This document shows, in pieces, positions 44,518-55,246 of a DNA stretch of 64,000 bases. Source of the DNA: Corynebacterium tuberculostearicum (lineage in GTDB: Bacteria > Actinomycetota > Actinomycetes > Mycobacteriales > Mycobacteriaceae); contig NZ_CP069791.1 of assembly GCF_016894265.1 (NCBI RefSeq), forward strand, positions 2,369,865 to 2,433,864, given 5' to 3'. Positions within the stretch are counted from its first letter, which is position 1. Each line of letters begins with the position of its first letter. The position numbers were made by a program, and so were the translations under genes. Below the pieces are notes generated by a model, which was given only the letters and a program-made list of their open reading frames with translations, had not been told where the DNA came from and ran no database searches.

Positions 44518-45632
44518 TTTTCGCCCTCTTAATGGCCGTCACAACTCTCGCAATTACTTGGATTATGGCCAAAGCTCCCTCCCTTTCCTCGCCCGGCACA
44601 CCGCTCGGTGTGCGCGTGCCAAAGGACTACCTTTCCGATAGTGCAGTTACCTCTGCTCTTGCTGGATACAAGGTACGTACTTGGGGTTGCGGCGTCGCGG
44701 CAACAATTCTGTCCCTCTTTGCCTGGAAATTGCCACTCCTCGCCGCCGTACCGTCCCTCTTGGTGACGCTCGGCGGCTTGTGGGCCTACATCTCTCAACG
44801 CCGCCGCATCATCGCCGCGAAAAAGGCCGGCGGTTGGTTCGACGAGGTTGAAACCACCATCGCTGCTCGTGTTTCCACCAACGCCAATGGCACACCCGAA
44901 TTCGCAGGCATCCCCACGCCGACTTTTCCGTGGATAACAATGCTCGCCTCGCTGTTGTGTATCGCGGCCGGTGCCATCATCGTCGCTTCCCACTGGTCCG
45001 ATATTCCTGACCCCGTTCCAGTGCACTGGAATTCTTCCATGGAGGCGGATAATTGGAGCGAAAAGAGTATCGGCAGCGTTTTTTCTATCTCATTCATCGC
45101 CTTAGGAATGCTCTTGCTTTTCGCCGTCATCTGCTCTTGTATCGCACATAGTGAGGTATTCCCACGTTCAGAACGCAGCATTAAAGCTCGACTGCGCAAC
45201 GAGGCCAACCTCGCCTTCACGAATACCGGTATGGGAGTCTTCACCCTGCTCATGTGTGTGGGCATGGCCTTCATGCAAGTAACCGGCCCTGTACCGCAAT
45301 TTCAACGGTTTCAATGGAGCCGCCATTATCACGATGTTGGTTATTACCATCGGTGGCAGCATCGGACTGGTTGCGTTTCTTCTCTACAACAATCTCAATT
45401 ATCCGAGCAACTGCGTGGAATCCGCTTTCCCGATGAAGACAATGAATCACCGGACAATGACCACCTCTATAAATGGGGCGTGATGTACTACAACCCCGAG
45501 GATCCTGCGGTACTAGTGGATAAGCGCTTCGGCACAGGCATGTCGTTTAATTTCGCCCGCTGGCAGGCCAAGGCATTCCTCGTCATCACGCTTCTGGTTC
45601 TAGTCGGCTCAATAGCGCTACCTTTCTACTAG
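44514..45632 (+). CDS. DUF1648/DUF5808 membrane protein, scrambled middle segment
   Basis: 372 aa as read. N-terminal helices and a DUF1648 motif (IPDPVPVHWNSSMEADNWSE); C-terminal DUF5808-like motif (KWGVMYYNPEDPAVLVDKRF) and a final helix. Between 45309 and about 45405 the frame encodes a polar stretch, while the +1 frame encodes IITMLVITIGGSIGLVAFLL, a clear membrane helix. An extra T near 45309-45311 and a lost base near 45400 would restore it. These proteins occur in sensory/immunity operons with YtrA-type GntR regulators. Function unknown. Confidence 0.75.
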   Translation: MIFALLMAVTTLAITWIMAKAPSLSSPGTPLGVRVPKDYLSDSAVTSALAGYKVRTWGCGVAATILSLFAWKLPLLAAVPSLLVTLGGLWAYISQRRRIIAAKKAGGWFDEVETTIAARVSTNANGTPEFAGIPTPTFPWITMLASLLCIAAGAIIVASHWSDIPDPVPVHWNSSMEADNWSEKSIGSVFSISFIALGMLLLFAVICSCIAHSEVFPRSERSIKARLRNEANLAFTNTGMGVFTLLMCVGMAFMQVTGPVPQFQRFQWSRHYHDVGYYHRWQHRTGCVSSLQQSQLSEQLRGIRFPDEDNESPDNDHLYKWGVMYYNPEDPAVLVDKRFGTGMSFNFARWQAKAFLVITLLVLVGSIALPFY

Positions 45633-45667
45633 GCTGAAAATTTTAGCCCTCCACGCTGTATCACGAT

Positions 45668-45725
45668 TTTCGTCCATATAAACCACCAAAACCGTCGACG
45701 AAATCGGTGGTTTATATGGACGAAA
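45668..45725. repeat. Perfect 20-bp inverted repeat
   Basis: TTTCGTCCATATAAACCACC (45668-45687) and its exact complement (45706-45725), separated by 18 nt. It lies between the membrane-protein gene and pyc, convergent, and could be a terminator for the former, though no U-tract follows. Confidence 0.65.
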
Positions 45726-45751
45726 GTCGCGAAAGCCGCCTGCAGACAGCA

Positions 45752-45796
45752 CAGCGCCCGCTTCCTAGAGGATTGCGCGTAGGAAGCGGGGCGCTG
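45752..45796 (-). terminator. Probable pyc terminator
   Basis: CAGCGCCCGCTTCCTA (45752-45767) pairs with 45780-45796, perfect except for one bulged base, starting 11 nt past the pyc stop. Confidence 0.65.
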
Positions 45797-45807
45797 GCGT
45801 GCGTCAG

Positions 45808-48800
45808 TTAGTTGATGACGGCGATAAGGTCGCCGCCTTCCACCTTGGTGGCCTGGCCGATGGCCACGCGCTCGACCACGCCATCCTTAGTGGCGGAGAT
45901 GGAGGCTTCCATCTTCATTGCTTCGATGACGGCGATCTGGTCGCCAGCCTTAACCTCGTCGCCAGGCTTGGCGGTGGGGTTGACCACGCCGGCGAATGGT
46001 GCGGCGACGTGTCCCTCGTTGGAGGGGTCGGCCTTTTCTACGGTAGCGACCGTGGATTCGGCGTTCTCGTCGCGCACCTTCATCGGGCGAATCTGGCCGT
46101 TGACGTTGAGAACCACGTTACGCATGCCCTTTTCGTCCGGCTCACCCACGGCGTCGAGGCGCACCACGACCTGCTTGAGGTCGGCGCGATCGGTGGAGTC
46201 CTCTGGGAAGTAGTGGACGACCTTTTCTTCGCCTTCGTAAGACCGTAGAAGAAGGTGGTATCCGTCAATGCCTCAGTGTTGCCGTACTTGCGGCGGAACT
46301 CATTGAATTCCTCGAACTGCTTGGGGAATAGCAGGCGGTTCAGGCTGGCGCGGCGCTCATCCGAGCTATCGGATTCCAGATGCGGCTGTTCTTCCGCAGG
46401 AACCTCGCTCACCTTGGCGCCGGTTTCCTCGCGGCCATCGAGCACCTTATCGCGCAGCTCTGGCCAACCGCCCGGAGGAGTACCGAGCTGGCCGCGGAGG
46501 AACTGGTTGACCGAATCCGGAATATCGAACTTGGTCGGGTTGGCAGCGAAGTCATCAGGGTCTACGCCCGCACCCACAAGGTGAAGGGCGAGATCGCCTA
46601 CAACCTTGGAGGACGGGTGACCTTGGTTGGGCGGCCGAGCATCTCGTTGACCGCAGCATAGGTGTCCTCAATGATCTCGAAGCGGTCTGCCAAGCCAAGG
46701 GCGACAGCTTGGGCACGCAGGTTGGACAGCTGACCGCCTGGAATTTCGTGCTTGTAAACGCGACCGGTCGGGCCAGGGATACCGTTCTCAAACGGGGCAT
46801 AGAGCTGGCGCACGGCCTCCCAGTAGGGCTCGAGATCCGATACGGCCTGCAGGTCGATGCCGGTATCGCGCTTGGACTGGGAGAAAGCCGCAATAAGAGC
46901 CGACAGCGATGGCTGCGAAGTAGTACCGGCTAATGGTGCGGAGGCGCCATCGACAATGTCTGCGCCAGACAGGGCGGCCGCATAGTAGGTCGCCATCTGT
47001 CCACCGGCGGTATCGTGCGTGTGCACGTGCACCGGCAGATCGAATTCCTTGCGTAGCGCCATGACCAGCTTGGAAGCAGCCTCAGGGCGAAGCAGACCCG
47101 CCATATCCTTGATGGCGAGGATATGGGCGCCAGATTCCACAATCTGTTCGGCCAGCTTGAGGTAGTAATCCAGCGTGTACAAGTTCTCCTTCGGCGAGGC
47201 AAGGTCACCGGAGTACGCCATGGCCACCTCAGCAACGGTGGTATTGGTCTCGAGTACGGCATCGATGGCGGGGCGCATCTGAGAGACGTCGTTAAGTGCG
47301 TCGAAGATGCGAAAGACGTCCACGCCGGACTTGGCTGCTTCCTGGACAAAGCCACGGCAGACCGAATCTGGGTACGGGGTATAGCCCACGGTATTGCGGC
47401 CGCGCAGGAGCATCTGGATGTTCTGGTTCGGCATGGCCTCACGCAGCAAGTCCAAGCGGACCCACGGATCCTCGTGGAGGAAGCGCATGGCGACGTCATA
47501 AGTCGCACCGCCCCAAGCCTCAACGGAGAAGAGGTTCGGAGTCATGCGCGCTACGGCCTCGGCCGCAGAAACCAAAGCAGTGCCACGAACGCGGGTGGCC
47601 AACAGGGACTGGTGGCGTCACGGAAGGTGGTATCCGTAACCATCAGCGCATTCTGATTGCGGATCTTTTCTGCCCACTTCTGCGGGCCAAACTCGAGAAG
47701 ATCATCGCGGGAACCGCGTGGGAGCGGCTCGGAAAGGTCTAGCTCGGGGAGCTTATCAAATGGGCGCAGAGCCGTCGGGCGCTTACCGTTGGGCTTATTA
47801 ACGGTGGTCTCCGCGATGTATTCGAGGATGCGACCAGATTCGTCGACTGCGGGCGGAGCCTTGAGCAGGTGCGGGTGTGCGTTGATGAATCCGGTGTCCA
47901 CGCGGGTCTGAGTAAAGTCCGGCTCGCGCAGCAGGGCGCGCAGGAAGCCGATATTGGTGGCCACGCCGGAGACGGTGAACTCGTTGAGCGCACGCTGGGC
48001 GCGCTGCACAGCCTGTTCGAAAGTGGCTCCGCGGCAGGTCATCTTCACCAGCAGAGAGTCGAAGTTGGGCGAAACCTCTGCGCCCACGGAAGTTGCACCG
48101 TCTAGGCGCACGCCGGCGCCGCCCGGCGAACGATACGCGGTCAGCGTGCCGGTATCGGGACGGAAGCCGTTATTCGGGTCCTCGGTGGTGATGCGGCACT
48201 GCAGGGCAGAACCGGTGATGGAAATCTTGTCTTGGGCGAGGTGAATATCTTCCAGCGATGCGCCGGCCGCGATATTCATCTGGGCCTTGACGATGTCTAC
48301 GCCGGTGATTTCCTCAGTCACGGTGTGCTCCACCTGCACACGCGGGTTCATCTCGATGAAGACGTGATTGCCGCGCTCATCGACGAGGAATTCCACGGTG
48401 CCCGCACCCTCGTAATTGATGTGCTCGCAGAACTTCACCGCATCCTGGCAGATGCGGTCACGCAGCTCGGAATCCAGCGACGGCGCCGGCGCAATCTCTA
48501 CTACCTTCTGGTGACGGCGCTGCACCGAGCAGTCACGCTCGAAGAGGTGCACCACATTGCCCTGGCTATCGGCGAGAATCTGCACCTCGATGTGCTGCGG
48601 TTTGATGACTGCGGTCTCCAGGTACACGCTGCCGTCTCCGAACGCCGCCTCCGCCTCGCGCGAAGCCTCGGCCGCCTTTTCGCGCAGCTGATCCTCGGAT
48701 TCCACGAAGCGCATGCCGCGCCCGCCGCCACCGGCGACAGCCTTAACGAATACGGGGAAGTTAAAGTCCTTGGAGTATTCCACCAGCTTATCGACGTCCG

Positions 48801-49236
48801 TCGATGGCTCCGAGTCCTGCAACGTCGGCAGCCCGGCTTCCTTTGCCGCACTAACCGCAGCCGCCTTATCACCGGTGAGGTCCAACGTGCTTGGGGTCGG
48901 ACCAATGAACTTAATGCCATTGTCCTCGCACGCACGAGCAAGATCCGCGCGCTCCGAAAGGAATCCGTAGCCGGGGTAAATGGCATCCGCTTCGGCCTTC
49001 TTGGCGGCGCGGATAATCTCATCAATGTCCAAGTATGCCTTGACCGGCTGCCCCTCGGCGCCGATGCGGACGGCCTCATCCGCGAAGGCGCGGTGGAAGG
49101 AGTTTCGGTCTTCGCGAGGATAGACCGCGACGGTCTTTGCCCCGGTCTCAAAGGCAGCACGGAATGCACGCACGGCGATTTCGCCGCGGTTGGCTACCAG
49201 AATCTTTTTGAACGATGGAAGCGCGGGATTAGCCAC
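45808..49236 (-). pseudogene. pyc: Pyruvate carboxylase, three frameshifts as sequenced
   Basis: Carboxylates pyruvate to oxaloacetate. Biotin carboxylase domain ([34 protein letters not shown]), carboxyltransferase domain (VEAWGGATYDVAMRFL, HVHTHDTAGGQMATYYA) and C-terminal biotinyl domain (IEAMKMEASISATK) are all present, total about 1140 codons, normal length. The frame breaks near 47617 (GCCCAC read as GCCAC after TTFRDA), near 46617 (ACCCCG read as ACCCG after RPTKV) and near 46235 (after FFYGL). Two are losses of one C in a C-run, so sequencing error is likely. Start GTG 49236 with AAGGA upstream. Confidence 0.9.
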
Positions 49237-49605
49237 TTCGGTGTTCCTTTCAACTCGGAAGGCGCTGAGATACAACGTCTCCACTCGGGTGATCCGTATC
49301 TCAGTTTAGAGATCGAAACCTTCCTTGTCTGCCCATTTTCAAGCGGAGTTTGCCACACCACCCAGCGGTTAAACCGCTGAATGGGAGGTTTCTGCAGCCC
49401 GACCAGTAATAACAGGGTTAGCCGGTCTGTAAATCTTGCAAATTTTCGCCTCAGCAAAATATGCAGCGGGACACCCTTGGATTCACTAAGTGTTCATTTT
49501 CACTTCATACTAATTTTTCTTTATTAATGCATATTTATATGCAAGGTGTTACTTTCGTTTTGCGCACCCAGCGCACGTTCCGCCAATCTCTAACAAGGAG
49601 AGAAA
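49237..49605. other. Intergenic region, AT-rich on its right side
   Basis: 369 nt. It contains CAGCGGT-TAA-ACCGCTG near 49370, possibly in the pyc promoter area, and TGCATA-TTTA-TATGCA at 49528-49543 in a very AT-rich stretch that probably holds the promoter of the small secreted-protein gene. Confidence 0.5.
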
Positions 49606-49952
49606 ATGACAATAAAGAACTCGCTACAGCCAGCGTAGCCATCGCAGCACTGAGCGGAATCGCCGTACCAGCAGCCAGTGCCTCCGCAGGTGAATGCGGT
49701 GGAGGCCTAGTGTGCATTTTCAACGAAGCGAACTTCGGCGGTTTCCTAGGTTCCCGTGGCCCCGGAATCGGAATCATGAACGTTTCGCGCAACGCCAATG
49801 ACAAGATGTCATCGTGGATCAATAACACTGGAGGCCATGCTGCCTGGTACCAGCACGCCAACGGCGGCGGCAAGTGGCACACCATGACGCCATTCTCCAT
49901 AACAATTATGTGGGCTGGTGGAGCAACGACCCCTTACCTCGTGGCGCACTAA
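49606..49952 (+). pseudogene. Small secreted protein, peptidase inhibitor I36-like, frameshift in signal peptide
   Basis: ACAAGGAGAG precedes ATG 49606, but that frame stops after ten codons; the neighbouring frame continues with LATASVAIAALSGIAVPAAS, a signal peptide with ASASA cleavage, and a mature part of about 88 residues with two cysteines (ECGGGLVCIFNEANFGGFLG, NVSRNANDKMSSWINNTGG). The pattern fits the gamma-crystallin-like I36 inhibitor fold. One missing base near 49620 explains the break. It is followed by an ABC transporter in the same direction; it could be an inhibitor or a small secreted effector. Confidence 0.65.
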
Positions 49953-50035
49953 TCGGGGCTGCTAAGTAGACATCCGTTAACTGGGAAGAAGGATGACAAT
50001 CATCTTTCTTCCCAGCTTCAATATTTCAGAACTAA

Positions 50036-50725
50036 ATGACCCAAATTCACATTCACCAAGTTCATAAAACACTCGGCGTTGGCCCTAAGGCGACTCACGC
50101 ACTCAAGGGAGTTTCATTAAAAGCCGCACAGGGAGACTTCATTGCAATCTCCGGCAAAAGCGGTTCAGGGAAAACCACTTTTTTGGACATGCTTTCCGGC
50201 TTAATCTCCATCGACTCGGGCTCAGTCACGGTTAGCGGGTCAAAGTAGATACCGCTTCTGAAAAGGAATTGCTTCGTCTGCGCAGGAGATTATTGCATTG
50301 TCCACCAATCCGATCTCATCATTCCTGAGCTGACCGCCGCCGAAAACGTGCAACTCGTCCTATCAGCAGCAGGATACAAGCCTGTAGATTCTCGAACGGC
50401 GGCTGAATCCCTCTTAGAACAAGTAGGTCTCGAGGGACTAGAGACCCGATATCCCGACGAATTGTCCCGCGGCCAATGCCAGCGGGTCGTATTGCCCGTG
50501 CGTTGAGCGGAAACCGGTCGATCCTACTAGCAGACGAGCCTTCTGCCGCTTTGGATCAACAAACTCGCGAAGCGTTTTTGCACTGTTTAGAAAACTCGCC
50601 AGTCAGGGAACACCATCATCACTGCTTCCCATGACCCGATCGTTCTGGACTATTGCACCCGATCTTTCACCTTGATCGACGGCCTTCTACACAATGCAGA
50701 GGAGGCGGAGGAGTCACTTGGTTAG
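50036..50725 (+). pseudogene. ABC transporter ATPase (LolD/MacB-like), frameshifted
   Basis: Pieces in order: ATHALKGVSLKAAQGDFIAI and SGKSGSGKTTFLDMLSGL (Walker A), then shifted LLGIVHQSDLIIPELTAAEN (Q-loop), YPDELSRGQCQRV (signature), SILLADEPSAALDQ (Walker B), and HDPIVLDYCTRSFTLIDG to the stop at 50723-50725. At least three frame changes (near 50245, 50490 and 50600). The FtsX-type permease follows at once with an overlapping start. Codon use is less GC-rich than in the surroundings. Confidence 0.75.
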
Positions 50726-53181
50726 CCAACTTCTATCCAAAATCATTAAAGGACAGCCCAAAGTGCGTCTCATGTACGCACTAGCTGCTCTCAGCATTCT
50801 CCTCCTTGCCGCTACAGCCACGAGTGCGATGCTTATGACAATGTCCGCCGAACAACACGTCGCATCGAACCTAGGCGATAACCACCAGCGAGCAGACGCG
50901 CCCTGTTTCACTTTCCTTAGGCGACAATATCGACGATTGCCTATCCGCACCGTCAGATCCCAAGCGTTCTCCCGTGAACTTGTATCGCAAGACTTCTACG
51001 TGGATACTGACCCCGATCACCGAATGACATATTCGGAGGGTGATTGGGAAGCCAAGGGCCCAGCTACGGTTTAACTTTGGAATCAGGTCGGTGGCCAACC
51101 TCTCCGGGGGAAATTATCGCAACCACAGCTAGCGTCTTTCCGAGGAATCAGGGTCAGTGCCTTTAGTAGCAACCTGGAGATTAACGTGGTCGGCACCGTT
51201 ACCAGTAAATATGTGCCGACCGCAACCGCCGTGTACGCAGCGCCTGGCACATGGGATCTCAGCACCACTCCTTCATCCCCATCTAGTGCTGGGGCGCGCC
51301 CAATGCTTTTAGATAACCAGTCTTCGACCAAGAAGAACTAGAAAAGACAATGGATCGCATTGCTCACGTAGACAATGCCGAGTTCAGCGCCAGAGAAGCA
51401 GTGAAACTGTCCTACCTCTCAAGGCAATCGCTGGAGAATCAGCCTCCAAAAGCCTTCTTGATGAATACTCGTTTTTCTTCGGAATTTTTGCGTTTCTCTT
51501 ACCTCTATTTTTCTCAGCCTTCCTAACTGCATGCAAAGGCGCGCGCTCGAAGCCCCAGCCACCCTCTACATCAACTCGGAATATCCAGGAAGAAGTTGTG
51601 GGCTATCTTCCACGTACAGATCCTTTTTCTAGTCCTTTCAATTTCAGTGTGCGCTATTGTCACCGGTACGCTTTTTCCTCACCTCTTTAAAACCCATCTA
51701 GCAGAGTTGGGTCCGTGCCTGGCCGAGATTTCGTCCTCCCCTGGAAATGGTGCGGGTTGCTTTTAGCATCCGCCTTCTTCCCCCGATCTTCAGCGCACTG
51801 ACAACTGCATTACCGATCCGGGTTCCAAAAACCCAACCTTGCGGAACATCAACTTTCTGCTAAATGGAAGCGAGCTTCAGCCGGGGCTATCCCGGCACTG
51901 TGCGCCATAGCACTAGCAACCGTATTGTTCGCTGGGGTAGTCGGCCCGGAATTTTCACAACTCTTGCTCCAATCCCTACGTTAGCGCTCGCGATAGCGTT
52001 GACGCTCGCTGTACTATTTCTATTAAAAGCGATTCCCCAACGTCACCGAGTCACCTGGCCCGTCGCTTTCTAAGTTCGCACCGTTTTCTTCCGCTAATTG
52101 GAGTAGTCCTATTGTCCAGTACAGCAGGGATAGCAATCTTCAGCAGCAACCTGGCCGCTAGTATGACCGCCTCAGAAGCTGAATCCTACGCACCAATTGT
52201 CGCGCCCGACCAAGCAATCTTGACCCTGCCAAATGAAATGGATTCTGCGAGAGAAGCTGCACAGAATTCATTAGTATCCCAAGGTGACTTGCCCGAACCC
52301 ATTTCTGCACAGCAGCTTTCCGCAGTGTTGCCGATGACTCCTGATGTATCGGGAACTTTTGGCATTCTTTCCGTGCAGGATGCCAAGAGTTGGGAAAGGC
52401 TTACGACGAAACGCTAACCTCCGACGAAAGGCAAACCCTTGAAGCCGGTGGTGTCCTTGTCCGCGACAAGAAACTTATAGATGACTCTCACACACAGATC
52501 ACCGATTCAAACGAAAAATCGCACACGCTCGATGCCCAAGAGGGTTCTTTTGGAAACTACTGGGAGAAACAAGTTGGCGGTGTGGTGCTAAACAGCACCG
52601 CACAAAGTCTTGAAATTCCTAGCACTTCAACCCTATGGATATTCGACGGATTATCCGCCCAAAAGGCAGAACGAGTGCCAGAAATCGCTAATTATCTTGG
52701 TATACCTGAGGATATCCAGCTTTCCAAAGGCTATGAAAGCGAGACCCCCTTATCGTTCTACATCAGCCTTACAGCAGCTCTGCTTTCTGCAATCGCTATA
52801 TCCTTTGTGATTGCGCGTGGACTAAATACCAGTATGAACACACTGCACACCACCTTTTTCCACTTGGGTCTGCGCCGTGATTGGAGCCTCAAATCGCTTT
52901 CTTGGGCCATAGCGATTATCTGCCTAAGTTCCCTGCTCATCGGAGTCTTCAGCGGTCTCGCCCCGTTAGCAGCATATAGCTTCTTGCTCGGTGATGGCTT
53001 CCTGTTCGCAGTCGATTGGACAGCAATGGGCTTCACCATCATTTCAGTCCTAGCGGGCACCCTATTCGGAGCATTCATTCAACAAAACACCTTCACCGGC
53101 ACTAATCACCTCTCCACTCGGTCCGCGGTCACAAGTCTCATTGACGGTGGGTCTCCCTTCGTTATATGGTTACCCACATAG
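50718..53181 (+). pseudogene. FtsX-like ABC permease, heavily frameshifted
   Basis: Starting at TTG 50718 (AGGAGG-type site upstream): a first helix (LMYALAALSILLLAATATSA), extracellular stretches (VVGTVTSKYVPTATAVYAA), several helices in different frames (YSFFFGIFAFLLPLFFSAFL; ALCAIALATVLFAGVVGPEF; FLPLIGVVLLSSTAGIAIF), a long extracellular domain (52130-52740) and the last three helices in one frame to 53181. All parts fit one MacB/FtsX-type permease of about 800 residues. At least five frame changes. It pairs with the ATPase at 50036 and perhaps handles the small secreted protein at 49606. Confidence 0.65.
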
Positions 53182-53195
53182 GTGGTAAACCCATA
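53165..53195. promoter_or_regulatory. Probable operator of the YtrA-type GntR regulator
   Basis: TATGGTTACCCAC (53165-53177) and GTGGTAAACCCATA (53182-53195) are imperfect inverted repeats 4 nt apart, 45 nt before the GntR gene. It overlaps the end of the permease gene. Confidence 0.6.
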
Positions 53196-53239
53196 CACCA
53201 CGGAAGGAATCACATGCCGCATGTACGAGAGGCCGCACC

Positions 53240-53608
53240 ATGAGCGATACCCGGCCCATTTATCAGCAACTAGCAGGAGGGATCAGGGACATGATTATTT
53301 CCGGTGAGCTCGCCGAGGGCGAACGCGCCCCCAGCACCAATGAGCTTTCGGCTTTCCACTCCGTTAACCCAACTACCTCCGCAAAGGCACTAACCGTCCT
53401 CTTCGAGGAAGGCCTGCTGGAAAAGCGGCGCGGTTTGGGCATGTTCGTGCGCGAAAGCGCGCGCAACAAGGTCCGCCACCAACGCCAAGAAGCCCTTAGG
53501 GAAGACTTCATCGTTCCGCTTCTCAAAGAAGGAGCCGCGCTGGGCTTAAGCGCCAGCGATATCGCCGACCTCATCGAAGCCGAAGGAGACCATCATGACG
53601 CACCTTAA
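53240..53608 (+). CDS. GntR-family regulator, YtrA type
   Basis: 122 aa: RPIYQQLAGGIRDMIISGEL, APSTNELSAFHSVNPTTSAK, LTVLFEEGLLEKRRGLGMFV is the winged helix; the rest is the short YtrA tail. Its end overlaps the start of the ABC ATPase by 14 nt. Likely represses the ABC operon downstream and itself. Confidence 0.88.
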   Translation: MSDTRPIYQQLAGGIRDMIISGELAEGERAPSTNELSAFHSVNPTTSAKALTVLFEEGLLEKRRGLGMFVRESARNKVRHQRQEALREDFIVPLLKEGAALGLSASDIADLIEAEGDHHDAP

Positions 53609-54446
53609 GATGCACAATGTCAGCTGCAAGCGCCGCCTGCACGTGCCACACCTGGAGCTCACCGCCGGCATGTATGGGCTAATCGGGCCCAATGGCGCGG
53701 GCAAGACCACACTCCTGCGCACAGTGGCCGGGTTCCTGCCCGCAAAGGGCAGCATCGATAGCTCGCAGGTGGCGATTGCGCGCACCGGCGCCGATATCTT
53801 GCTCGCCGGTTCCACCGTGGCCCAGCACCTGCGCGCTGCACAGCACGTGCGCGAGGGATTCGACGTGGGGTATGCGGGGGAGTTGTTGGATAAGGTGGGC
53901 GTCGATAAGCGCAACAAGAACCGCACCTTGAGCACCGGCCAGCGCCAACTGGTTGCCTGTGCCACTGCCCTGCTGCGCGCACGCCGGTCCCCTCCTCGAT
54001 GAGCCTTTCAACGGCCTGGACGCGCCGACGCGCACGCGCTTGCGCGAGCTCATTATCGCCCACGCCTCCGGCACCCCGGACTGGCTGCTGGTGCTTTCTT
54101 CTCACCGCGCCGAGGACCTCGTCGGTCTGGTTGACCACGTCATTACCGTGCACGACGGCACGGTCATAAACCCACCGACCTGGAATCCCAACGGCCGCAC
54201 TACCCCGTGCTTAGCGGCAGCACCAAAGACGTGGAGCAAGCACTCGCGCTTGCCGACGCCCTCCCCCTCCACCATTCCTCCCTTGGCTCCACATCCAAGG
54301 TGCACGCCTGGTGCCCGGCCCCGTTCCCTGCCGATACCGCAGCCGCCGCCCAGGTCACCGTCTCCTACCTCGACGACGGCCAACTCATTGATTCCCTTGT
54401 CTCCCGCGCCCACGAATCCGCCCGCACCCCACAAGAGGAGTCCTAG
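53595..54446 (+). pseudogene. ABC transporter ATPase, two frameshifts
   Basis: First frame: HVPHLELTAGMYGLIGPNGA with GPNGAGKTTLLRTVAGFL Walker A and LSTGQRQLVACATAL signature. A break at about 53985 (AGCCGGTCCC region) moves to LLDEPFNGLDAPTRTRLREL (Walker B) and LSSHRAEDLVGLVDHVITVH; another near 54170 moves to VLSGSTKDVEQALALADALP and a stop at 54446. About 283 residues in total, typical of YtrB-type ATPases. It is followed 2 nt later by its membrane partner. Confidence 0.8.
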
Positions 54447-54448
54447 CC

Positions 54449-55030
54449 ATGCAGACACTCAAGACCTTTAATCTCAACGCCACCAAGGCGCTCATCGTCA
54501 TAAGCATCATCGTCGTGTTGCTGTGGGCCCTGCCCTACTTATTGAGGAATGACTCCTCGGCAGTGGGTCCAGCAGGGTTTTACTGGGACTTTGTAGCGAT
54601 CCTTCTCTGGGGAATCTACTGCGCTTTCGCTGCAACCGAGTATCGTGCTTTGCGCGGTTTAGGAATAAGACCTCGCAAATGGCTCGCCAGCATGCATGCA
54701 ACATTGTGGTTAGGCTCACTTAGTTTCGGTGCTGTAGCCTGGGCTATCTATTACATCGCACGGCAGGGCGGGGACGATATTTTTCCTTCCTGGGTTGTTA
54801 CCTCCAGCGTATTCGGCACACGTCCCATTCTTAGCTACATAGCCACGTACGGCAGCTTCGCCTGCGGTCACCTGCTGGTCGGATATATTGGCGCGCTCAT
54901 AGGGTCGGTGGTAAGTAGCGCCAATCAAAGCTCCCTCCTAGCGCGGATTCTGTTCATCATCGGCATTATTGTGGGCCTTGCTCTAGCAAATGGTCTCCTG
55001 ATTACCCTTATCGAGGCTTTCGGGAAATGA
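54449..55030 (+). CDS. ABC transporter membrane protein, five helices
   Basis: 193 aa with five hydrophobic helices (for example ALIVISIIVVLLWALPYLL and ILFIIGIIVGLALANGLLIT). GAGGAG precedes the ATG. It is the probable permease for the ATPase at 53595 and is coupled by ATGA to a 34-residue open frame. Substrate unknown. Confidence 0.75.
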   Translation: MQTLKTFNLNATKALIVISIIVVLLWALPYLLRNDSSAVGPAGFYWDFVAILLWGIYCAFAATEYRALRGLGIRPRKWLASMHATLWLGSLSFGAVAWAIYYIARQGGDDIFPSWVVTSSVFGTRPILSYIATYGSFACGHLLVGYIGALIGSVVSSANQSSLLARILFIIGIIVGLALANGLLITLIEAFGK

Positions 55031-55131
55031 GAATTGGCGCCCCCTGGCCCGGCCTATTCTTCTTCACGGGCTTAAGCATCGTCATTTGCTCGGCTGGCAT
55101 CCACTTCATTGCGCGGCGCATCCAGCCTTAA
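55027..55131 (+). CDS. Small membrane peptide (34 aa)
   Basis: MRIGAPWPGLFFFTGLSIVI then CSAGIHFIARRIQP: one membrane helix with a basic end. The ATG overlaps the stop of the permease gene (ATGA), which argues for real translation. Likely an accessory part of the ABC system. Confidence 0.55.
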   Translation: MRIGAPWPGLFFFTGLSIVICSAGIHFIARRIQP

Positions 55132-55246
55132 CCTGCCCCGGTGTTAAATGCACCGATTCCCCCGCCTCCAAGAAGACTGCAGTCTCTGGAGCCGGGGAAA
55201 TTCTTGTCATACGCTGCCTCTGTGCTTGAGGCGGAGACGGTGTGGT

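Noticed and set aside
48232..49380. 382-codon open frame opposite the biotin carboxylase domain of pyc
   Set aside because: Shadow frame; the opposite strand carries all pyc motifs.
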